DNA from: JANNGZ01 sp031404155
GTDB lineage: Bacteria > Pseudomonadota > Gammaproteobacteria > Burkholderiales > Burkholderiaceae_C
Assembly (NCBI GenBank): GCA_031404155.1
Contig: JANNGZ010000374.1
Span: forward strand, 1 to 5,941
Reading direction: 5' to 3'
Length of the DNA stretch: 5,941 bases
A program made the position numbers and the translations under genes. Position 1 is the first letter of the stretch, and each line of letters begins with the position of its first letter. The notes under the pieces were generated by a model. It was given only the letters and a program-made list of their open reading frames with translations. It had not been told where the DNA came from and did not search any database. Positions 1 through 5,941 of the stretch are shown piece after piece.

Positions 1-977
1 ATGATGCCGAGTTCGGGCGGGTTGCGTTCGTCGTCGGCGGAGTTGATCGCCATCAGCGTGGCCGTGATGCGCTCAAGCCCGGGCGAGGGGTTGTAGTCGC
101 GCGACGAGTCCCATTGGTAGAGGTGGTCGTTGGCGTCGCCGGGGAAAGGCGCCTTCAGCCGCTGGTCGAGCAGCTGGTCGGCTTTCTCTCGCGTCGGCGC
201 CTGGCGTTGCAGCGCCTGGTGGCCGCCGTTGGTACCCAGGCCGTAGAACACCGACGCGAACTGCACGCTGCGCGGCGGCTTGGTGTACTCGCCGTTCATC
301 CACTCGGGGTCGTTGCGGATCGAGTCGACGATCAGCCGCCGCATCATCCAGTTGCGGCCGGACATCTCGGTGGGCATCGAGGCCATCGGCACCAGCACGT
401 CCATGAAGTCGGGGTACTTCACACCCCAGATCCAGGTTTGCATGCCGCCCATCGAGTTGCCGATCACCAGCCGCAGCCGCTTCAACCCCAGGCCTTCGGT
501 GACGAGCCGGTATTGCGCCTGCACCATGTCGTCGTAGTTGTAGCGCGGGAACTTCGCGCGCAGGCCGTCCGACGGCTTGCTCGACTTCCCGGTGCCGATG
601 GCGTCGGGCAGGATGATGAAATATTTGCTCGCATCCAGCGCCTGGCCGGGGCCGAAGAGCTCACCCGCAAACGCCGGGTTGACCATGCCCGCACCCGAGC
701 CGGTGGTGCCGTGCAGCACCAGCACCGGCTCTCCCGTGGGCTCGCCGACGGTGGTGTAGTTGATGCGCAATTGCGCCATCACCTCGCCGGTGTGGAAACG
801 GAAGTCGCGTGCGACCCAGCTGGCTTCCTTGGCTGCGGGTGCGGCTGCGCTTGTGGGTGCGGTCGTGGGTACGGCCGTGGGTGCGGCCGTGGGTGCGGTC
901 TGGGCCTGCGCCATGAGCGTTGCGATGCAAAGCGCGGCGCCAGCGAACGCGCGCCAGCAGCGGGCAGATGAGTTCAT
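1..977 (-). CDS. Secreted alpha/beta hydrolase, MetX (homoserine O-acetyltransferase)-like, 3' end outside window
   Basis: 325 codons are visible; the C-terminus lies beyond position 1. The ATG at 977-975 is preceded by GGAG six bases upstream. Residues 1-25 form a signal peptide (Arg-containing n-region, hydrophobic AGAALCIATLMA, likely cleavage after AQA), so the product should be exported. Residues 27-49 are an Ala/Pro/Thr linker. The catalytic domain starts near residue 54: HGTTGSG at 89-95 is the oxyanion-hole strand, GNSMGG with nucleophile Ser175 matches the MetX-family elbow, and NSADDERNPPE (Asp315 or Asp316) fits the acidic triad residue. The His is off-window. True MetX acyltransferases are cytoplasmic and carry an NVLGGC.GTTGP-type segment; here the equivalent is LPDAIGTGKSSKPSDG (123-138). 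I therefore infer a periplasmic hydrolase or esterase rather than a methionine-pathway enzyme; the substrate is unknown. An in-frame ATG at 989 is a less likely start because the ribosome site would lie inside the gene. Confidence 0.85.
   Translation of the reverse strand, partial: MNSSARCWRAFAGAALCIATLMAQAQTAPTAAPTAVPTTAPTSAAAPAAKEASWVARDFRFHTGEVMAQLRINYTTVGEPTGEPVLVLHGTTGSGAGMVNPAFAGELFGPGQALDASKYFIILPDAIGTGKSSKPSDGLRAKFPRYNYDDMVQAQYRLVTEGLGLKRLRLVIGNSMGGMQTWIWGVKYPDFMDVLVPMASMPTEMSGRNWMMRRLIVDSIRNDPEWMNGEYTKPPRSVQFASVFYGLGTNGGHQALQRQAPTREKADQLLDQRLKAPFPGDANDHLYQWDSSRDYNPSPGLERITATLMAINSADDERNPPELGI
853..900. repeat. 12-bp tandem repeat, four copies, encoding an Ala-Pro-Thr linker
   Basis: Four head-to-tail 12-mers read on the plus strand as gtgggtgcggtc, gtgggtacggcc, gtgggtgcggcc and gtgggtgcggtc, differing only at two positions. 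On the coding (minus) strand each unit adds four residues of the Ala/Pro/Thr type (APTA, with variants). The array lies directly after the signal peptide of the MetX-like hydrolase, so it forms a flexible tether between export signal and catalytic domain. The unit length is a multiple of three, so copy-number change would alter linker length without a frameshift. Confidence 0.85.
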
Positions 978-1094
978 GTCGGTCTCCATTTTTCGAAGGG
1001 GGTTCGGAACGGTTCGTCGGCCAAACGACGTGTGCGCACTGTATGGGCGGCGGCAGGTGTCGGCAAGCACGCTGCGCGCAGAATGGCGGCCGCG
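978..1094. promoter_or_regulatory. Divergent intergenic region with small inverted repeats
   Basis: These 117 bases separate the leftward hydrolase from the rightward LeuC-like gene and must hold promoters for both unless the latter is read from elsewhere. I see no convincing -35/-10 pair. Visible structure: CGTCG-6 nt-CGACG (1015-1030), the 8-bp perfect palindrome GTGCGCAC (1032-1039), GAAC-g-GTTC (1007-1015), TTCGAA (992-997), and a ggttcg direct repeat at 1001 and 1011, ten bases apart. These cluster in about 50 bp and could be operator elements, but no regulator gene is in the window. Short palindromes are common in GC-rich DNA. Confidence 0.35.
984..987 (-). promoter_or_regulatory. Ribosome binding site of the MetX-like hydrolase
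   Basis: On the minus strand GGAG is followed by ACCGAC and then ATG, a six-base spacer. It decides between the two in-frame ATGs: the one at 989-987 overlaps this motif and has no purine-rich tract of its own, while the one at 977 is ideally placed. Confidence 0.6.
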
Positions 1095-1790
1095 ATGACC
1101 CCTCGACCAGGCCCTTCCGCGCGCACGCTGGCCCAGAAACTTGTCGCCAAAGCGGCCGGGGCGAGCCACGTGGCGCCGGGGCAGCGGCTGCGCTGCCGGG
1201 TCGACCTGGCGATGTGCCATGACGCCTCGGGCCCGCAGCGTCACCCGGAGCTGCTTGCGGCGCCGGGCGCGCGCATCTGGGACAGGGACAAGGTGGTGCT
1301 GGTGATCGACCACCATGTCCCGGAGGCCGACGCCGCGTCGCGCCGCATGGCGGACAGCCCGGCGCATGTTCGCTCGGTGGACGACCTGGAGCGCACCCCG
1401 ATCGGCGTGGCCTACATCGGTGCCTGCACCGGCGCCAAGCTCGACGACCTGCGCGCCGCGGCGCGGGTGCTCGCCGGCTTTCGCGTCGCGGCCGGCGTGC
1501 AGTTGTTCATCGCACCGGCGAGCCTGAAGGACGCCGCGGCGGCGCAGTCCGAAGGCATCCTGCGCTGCCTTGTGGACGCCGGCGCCACGCTGCTGCCGAG
1601 TGCCTGTGGCGCCTGCGCCGGGCATGGCAACCTGAACCCCCAGGGCGCAAGCGTGATCTCCTCCAGCGCGCGCAACCTGCAAAGCAGCCTGGGCGCGGCC
1701 AGCGCGCGGGTGTTCCTGGCGTCGCCCTACACGGTGGCCGCGTCGGCGCTGCGCGGCGTGATTGCCGACGCGCGGGAGGTGCTGGCCTAG
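1095..1790 (+). CDS. Aconitase/LeuC-superfamily large-subunit-like protein, internally shortened
   Basis: 231 residues, against about 420 for LeuC/HacA/DmdA-type large subunits. Family members dehydrate or isomerise hydroxy-acids on a [4Fe-4S] cluster and work with a small LeuD-like subunit. The N-terminus matches the family: TLAQKL at 11-16, APGQ at 27-30, an MCHDASGP segment at 40-47 (usually AHDGTGP) and a WDRDKVVLVIDHHVPEAD stretch at 62-79. The C-terminal half also matches: IGACTGAKLDDLR (108-120, Cys111), a CGAC motif (Cys171, Cys174), SSSARN (189-194) and FLASPYTVAAS (207-217). Between about residues 85 and 90 the text jumps from the family's N-terminal segment straight to the SPxxVRxV segment before domain 3. 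The GICHQ and GADSHTCTYG active-site regions are therefore missing. The frame stays open with normal codon use. No LeuD-like gene is adjacent. The ATG at 1095 was chosen because TLAQKL normally lies near the N-terminus; ATG 1083 and GTG 1032 are in-frame alternatives, and none has a good ribosome site. It could be a decayed gene or a remodelled Fe-S protein. Confidence 0.75.
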   Translation: MTPRPGPSARTLAQKLVAKAAGASHVAPGQRLRCRVDLAMCHDASGPQRHPELLAAPGARIWDRDKVVLVIDHHVPEADAASRRMADSPAHVRSVDDLERTPIGVAYIGACTGAKLDDLRAAARVLAGFRVAAGVQLFIAPASLKDAAAAQSEGILRCLVDAGATLLPSACGACAGHGNLNPQGASVISSSARNLQSSLGAASARVFLASPYTVAASALRGVIADAREVLA

Positions 1791-1807
1791 TGCGGGTCGT
1801 GCTCCCG

Positions 1808-1824
1808 GCGCATGGACAATGCGC
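1808..1824 (+). promoter_or_regulatory. Hairpin enclosing the mltB start codon
   Basis: GCGCAT (1808-1813), a five-base loop GGACA, and ATGCGC (1819-1824) form a perfect 6-bp stem. The ATG chosen for the transglycosylase is the first triplet of the 3' arm, and the only purine-rich bases ahead of it (GGA) lie in the loop. In mRNA this would partly hide the start, which suggests low or coupled translation. There is no U tract after it, so it is not an intrinsic terminator for the upstream gene. Confidence 0.4.
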
Positions 1825-2964
1825 GCCGTGAACTCTCGAACTCAACAGATTCAAGGGGCCGCGCTCGTCGGCCCGCGCACCGGCCTGCGTGTCGCCCTGC
1901 TCAGCGCCCTGATCGTCGCCAACCTCTGCCCCGCCGACGCCACCGCCGCCACCCGCAGCAAACGGGTCGCCGCGGCCAACGCCGCCAAGGAAAACGCCGA
2001 ACTCGCCGCCTACGGCCGCCGCGACGACGTGCTGCGCTTCGCCGATGAAGTTGCCGCGCGCGGCGTGCTGCCCCTAGGCTGGGTCGAGGCGCAACTTGCG
2101 CGCGCACGTTATGTGCCCAGCGTCGCGAAGTTGATCGCGCCACCACCAGCGGGCAGCGCAAAGAACTGGGCCGCGTACCGTACCCGCTTTGTCGAGCGTG
2201 AGCGCATCGCCGCCGGGGTGGCCTTCTGGCGCGCCAATGCCGATGCGTTTGCGCGCGCCGAAGACACCTTCGGCGTGCCCGCTGCCATCGTGGCCGGCGT
2301 GATCGGCGTCGAGACCTACTACGGCCGCGTGATGGGCGACTTCCGCGTCATCGACGCGCTGGCAACACTCGCCTTCGACTTCCCCACCACCCGGCGCGAC
2401 CGCAGCGCCTTCTTCCGCGACGAGCTCGAGCAGTTGCTGCTGCTCAGCCACCGCGAGGGCCTGGACCCGGTGGCGCTGAAGGGCTCGTACGCCGGTGCGC
2501 TGGGCCTTGCGCAGTTCATGCCCGGCAGCATCAACCGCCATGCGATCGACTTCGACGGCGACGGCCGCGTTGACCTGGCCAGCAGCGCGGCCGACGCGAT
2601 CGGCAGCGCGGCCAACTACCTGGCCAACTTCGGCTGGCAGCGCGGCATGCCGACGCACTACAGCGTGGCGGTGCCGGTGGAAGTGGTCGACCGCGCGGTG
2701 CTGCTCGCGCCCGACATCCTGCCCACCTTCACCGCCGCGGAGTTCGCCGAGCGCGGCGCGGTGCTCGACCCGGCCGGCCGTGCGCATGAAGGCGCGATGG
2801 CCTTGGTGGAGCTGCAAAACGGCGACGCCGCGCCGAGCTACGTGGCCGGCACGCGCAACTTCTACACCATCACGCGCTACAACTGGTCGAGCTACTACGC
2901 GATGGCGGTGATCGAGCTGGGCGAGGCGGTGGCACGGGCTTGGCGGGAGGCTGGCGCCAGATGA
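1819..2964 (+). CDS. mltB: MltB-type lytic murein transglycosylase (GH103-like)
   Basis: 381 residues, normal for the family. It cleaves the MurNAc-GlcNAc bond of peptidoglycan without water, leaving 1,6-anhydro-muropeptides, and acts in the periplasm. Residues 23-36 (GLRVALLSALIVAN) are the hydrophobic core of a signal peptide ending near ATA-A (41-44). Cys37 sits in ANLC, which is a poor lipobox, so a soluble periplasmic form seems likelier than a lipoprotein. GVIGVETYYGRVMGDFRVIDAL carries catalytic Glu165, equivalent to E. coli MltB Glu162. GALGLAQFMPGS follows with Gln232. DFDGDGRVD (244-252) is the EF-hand-like Ca-binding loop seen in Slt35. NFYTITRYNWSSYYAMAV is the conserved C-terminal block. 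The start at ATG 1819 is weakly supported; GTG 1828 and ATG 1762 are in frame, the last overlapping the upstream gene. It follows the LeuC-like gene by 28 bp and converges on creC. Confidence 0.9.
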   Translation: MRAVNSRTQQIQGAALVGPRTGLRVALLSALIVANLCPADATAATRSKRVAAANAAKENAELAAYGRRDDVLRFADEVAARGVLPLGWVEAQLARARYVPSVAKLIAPPPAGSAKNWAAYRTRFVERERIAAGVAFWRANADAFARAEDTFGVPAAIVAGVIGVETYYGRVMGDFRVIDALATLAFDFPTTRRDRSAFFRDELEQLLLLSHREGLDPVALKGSYAGALGLAQFMPGSINRHAIDFDGDGRVDLASSAADAIGSAANYLANFGWQRGMPTHYSVAVPVEVVDRAVLLAPDILPTFTAAEFAERGAVLDPAGRAHEGAMALVELQNGDAAPSYVAGTRNFYTITRYNWSSYYAMAVIELGEAVARAWREAGAR

Positions 2965-2988
2965 ATGCCGGGCGGCGGCCAACAGGCC

Positions 2989-4458
2989 TCAGCCGTCGCG
3001 GAAATGCAGCCTCACCCGCCACCCCGGCGCCGCCGCTTCAGCGCTCCACGCGCCGCCGTGCAGCAGCATCACCTGCTGCACGATGGCCAAGCCGAGGCCG
3101 CTGCCCTTGCCGGCGGGTCCACCCGCGCCGGCCGGGCGTGGCGTGGAATAGAAGCGCTGGCCGAGATGTTCGCGGGCGTAGTCGGGTACGCCGGGGCCGT
3201 GGTCCCGCACCTCCAGCGTGGTGCTCTGCGTATCGCGGCGGATGCCCACCTCGATCACCGCGCCCGGCGGCCCGAAGTCCAGCGCGTTGCCGAGCAGGTT
3301 GGCAATCGCCAGCGTGATCAGCTCGCTGTCGCCATGCACCTCGGCTGCGGCATCGGCGCCTGTCGTCGTCCATTGCAGCGTGGTGTCGCGCTGCCGCGCA
3401 CGCGCTTGCAGCGTGGCCCAGGCCTGCGCCACACAGGCCGAGAACCGCGCGCGGGCCTCCGGCGCAATCGGCGGGCGGCCTTCGAGCTTGGAGAGTTCGA
3501 GCAGGCGCTCGACCAGCACCCGCAGACGCTCGGCCTGGTCTTCGATCTGGGTTGCGAACTCGGTGCGGTCGCGCTCGGGCAGCGCGTCGCGCAGCAACTC
3601 GGCCGACGCTCGGATCGCGGCCAACGGGCTCTTCAGCTCGTGGGTCAACGCACGCACCGTGCCCTCCAGCCGCTCGCGGCCTTCGAGGCGGGTGCGCATG
3701 CCGTCCATCGCCTGCGCCAGCTCACCGAGTTCGCCGCTGAGCGTGGGCAGCTCCACACGCGGCCCCGCGCCCACGGCTTGTGCATAGCGGCGCAGGCGGC
3801 GGATCGACCAGATCAGCCAGGCCGACACCAGCACGCCGATGGCCAGCGAGAGGCCGAACAGCCAGAGACCGGCACGAAGAATTTTTCGCTCGACACGTTC
3901 GATGAAAGGCTGCACCGTGGCAAACGGCTTGCCCACGGTGAGCACGCCGATCACGCGGCCCTCGGCCGTCACCGGCGCGGCGACGAACATCACCGAGGTG
4001 CGCTCGTCGGTTTGAATCTCGCGTGTGGCGCGGGCGCCGTACTCGCCGCGCAGGGTGCGCGCCACGTCGCGCCAGCGCGAGTAGTCGGCCCCCACCGCGG
4101 CCGAGACCACGCCGGCACCGGCGTCGAAGACCACGCGGCCGGCGGCGTCGGTGACGTACACCCGCAGGTCGAGGCTGCGTTTGTCCAGGCCCCAGATGCG
4201 CGCGTCGATCGGCCGCGCGGCGTAGCTGCGCACGCTGCGCGCAAAACGCGAGTGGTCGTCCAGCGAGCCACCCGCCGGCAGGGCCGCCAGCTCGTCGGCC
4301 ACCTGCTCGGCGAGCAGGTTGGCGGTGTCCACCAGCACGTCTTCCATCACCTCGCGCACGCTCGGCTTGATCTCGGCCACGAAGACCCGCAGCACGAAGA
4401 ATGCGGCCAAGCCCGCGACAAGGAAGAAGCCGAGCAGCAGGCGGATGCCGAGCTTCAT
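2989..4458 (-). CDS. creC: Sensor histidine kinase CreC
   Basis: 489 residues, close to E. coli CreC in length and similar along its whole course (MKLGIRLLLGFFLVAG start; SRWRDVARTLRGEYGARAT in the sensor; GVLTVGKP before TM2). Topology: TM1 about 7-27, a periplasmic sensor domain of about 165 residues, TM2 about 196-217, then HAMP (RRLRRYAQAV onwards). HELKSPLAAIRASAELL follows, with phospho-acceptor His273. The ATPase domain has N-box NLLGNALDFGP (Asn391), G1 DHGPGVPD (Asp419) and G2 GSGLGL (452-457). It autophosphorylates at the inner membrane and passes phosphate to CreB. In Pseudomonas and Aeromonas the orthologous system responds to peptidoglycan or beta-lactam stress; in E. coli it is tied to carbon metabolism. 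The start has no clear Shine-Dalgarno sequence and lies 35 nt after creB. The stop converges on mltB across 24 bp. No creD-like gene follows, although CreD often accompanies this pair. Confidence 0.93.
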   Translation of the reverse strand: MKLGIRLLLGFFLVAGLAAFFVLRVFVAEIKPSVREVMEDVLVDTANLLAEQVADELAALPAGGSLDDHSRFARSVRSYAARPIDARIWGLDKRSLDLRVYVTDAAGRVVFDAGAGVVSAAVGADYSRWRDVARTLRGEYGARATREIQTDERTSVMFVAAPVTAEGRVIGVLTVGKPFATVQPFIERVERKILRAGLWLFGLSLAIGVLVSAWLIWSIRRLRRYAQAVGAGPRVELPTLSGELGELAQAMDGMRTRLEGRERLEGTVRALTHELKSPLAAIRASAELLRDALPERDRTEFATQIEDQAERLRVLVERLLELSKLEGRPPIAPEARARFSACVAQAWATLQARARQRDTTLQWTTTGADAAAEVHGDSELITLAIANLLGNALDFGPPGAVIEVGIRRDTQSTTLEVRDHGPGVPDYAREHLGQRFYSTPRPAGAGGPAGKGSGLGLAIVQQVMLLHGGAWSAEAAAPGWRVRLHFRDG

Positions 4459-4493
4459 CGGAGAACCATGCCGGGCTTCAGCGTTGCTGCCCC

Positions 4494-5260
<767 letters not shown>

Positions 5261-5264
<4 letters not shown>

Positions 5265-5941
5265 GCAATGCGCCCCTGCGTCAAACGCAGCACCCGCCCA
5301 CAGCGTGCGGCCAGGGTTTCGTCGTGGGTGACGAGTGCAAACGCGGTGCCGAAATCGCGCGCCAGTTGCAGCATCACGTCGTAGACACCGTCGGCGGTTT
5401 CGCGGTCGAGGTTGCCGGTGGGTTCGTCGGCGAGCACGCAGGCCGGCTTGGTGACCAGCGCGCGTGCGATCGCCACGCGCTGGCGTTCGCCGCCGGAGAG
5501 CTCGCTCGGCCGGTGGCGCACCCGCTCGGCCAGGCCCACCTGCGCCAGCACATCGCGTGCCACCGCGCGGGCCTCGCTTTTGGGCATGCGGCGGATGCGC
5601 AGCGGCATCGCCACGTTGTCCAAGGCGCTGAACTCGGGCAGCAGGTGGTGGAACTGATAGACGAAGCCGAGATGCGCGTTGCGCCACCGGCCCTGCTCGC
5701 CCGCGTTCATGCTGGTGAAGTCGCGGCCTTTCAGCAGCACCTGGCCCTGCGTGGGCGCATCGAGCCCGCCGAGCAGGTGCAGCAGCGTGCTCTTGCCCGA
5801 ACCCGACACGCCGACGATGGCCAGCGTTTCACCCTGGCGGATTTGCAGGTCCACGCCGCGCAGCACTTCGACATCGAGGTCGCCTTCATGGAAGCGTTTG
5901 CGCAGGCCCTGGCATTGCAGCACCACCAGGTCGCCGGCCGC
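5261..5941 (-). CDS. lolD: LolD, ATP-binding subunit of the lipoprotein-releasing LolCDE complex, 5' end at or beyond the window edge
   Basis: This ATPase drives LolCDE, which lifts outer-membrane lipoproteins from the inner membrane and hands them to LolA. Motifs, numbered from the GTG at 5926: Walker A GVSGSGKST (Lys45), Q-loop VYQFHHLLPEF (89-99; FHHLLPEF is typical of LolD), signature LSGGERQ (143-149), Walker B VLADEP (Glu168) with D-loop GNLD, and H-loop His201. From that GTG the protein is 221 residues, slightly short for LolD. The frame stays open to the edge (AAGDL upstream) and no ribosome site precedes GTG 5926, so the true start is probably just outside. The LolC/LolE membrane subunit would be expected upstream, to the right of this window. 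Other MacB/FtsE-like ATPases are related, but the Q-loop favours LolD. Confidence 0.9.

Noticed and set aside
114..971. 285-residue plus-strand reading frame opposite the MetX-like hydrolase
   Set aside because: It is a His/Arg/Gly-rich mirror of the real gene with no recognisable domain; high GC keeps antisense frames open.
1032..1094. Longer N-terminus for the LeuC-like gene from GTG 1032 or ATG 1083
   Set aside because: The extra residues match nothing in the family, and no ribosome site precedes either start.
2074..2982. 302-residue minus-strand frame opposite mltB
   Set aside because: Low-complexity shadow; the plus strand carries a complete MltB with catalytic Glu.
2965..2988. Possible terminator GGCC-AACA-GGCC (2977-2988) between mltB and creC
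   Set aside because: The stem is only four base pairs and lacks a T tract on either strand, so it is not a convincing intrinsic terminator.

Overview
This is a compact, very GC-rich, gene-dense chromosomal window. Its proteins (a LolD with the VYQFHHLLPEF Q-loop, CreB and CreC, an MltB-type transglycosylase, and a secreted MetX-like hydrolase) suggest a proteobacterium. The codon bias and Ala/Arg-rich style point to Burkholderiales, perhaps the Rubrivivax/Roseateles/Leptothrix/Rhizobacter neighbourhood. The taxon is an inference; no rRNA or other marker gene is present. No tRNA, rRNA, CRISPR array, insertion sequence or phage gene was seen.

Layout from left to right. (1) 1-977, minus strand: a secreted alpha/beta hydrolase of the homoserine O-acetyltransferase (MetX) superfamily. 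It is cut by the left edge and carries a signal peptide and a linker encoded by a 12-bp tandem repeat. (2) 978-1094: a 117-bp divergent intergenic region with small inverted repeats. (3) 1095-1790, plus strand: an aconitase/LeuC-superfamily large-subunit gene that looks internally shortened. It keeps its N-terminal part and the three cluster cysteines but lacks roughly the central 180-200 residues of the family. (4) 1819-2964, plus strand: an MltB-like lytic transglycosylase, 28 bp downstream of the previous gene and probably co-transcribed with it. (5) A 24-bp convergent gap. (6) 5941 down to 2989, minus strand: the run lolD - creB - creC. lolD and creB overlap by 4 bp (GTGA). A 35-nt gap separates creB and creC.

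How the genes may work together. Three of the five genes concern the cell envelope. LolD powers release of lipoproteins from the inner membrane. CreBC is a two-component system that in Pseudomonas and Aeromonas (where it is called BlrAB) is linked to beta-lactam and peptidoglycan stress. MltB cleaves peptidoglycan. The lolD/creB overlap implies that the two-component system is translated together with a lipoprotein-sorting ATPase. The left part (secreted hydrolase and shortened aconitase-family gene) looks like accessory metabolism.

The item most worth following up is the shortened LeuC-like gene: an intact reading frame that keeps all [4Fe-4S] ligands but has lost the central active-site segments. 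I saw no clear sign of a wholly new multi-gene system in this window.
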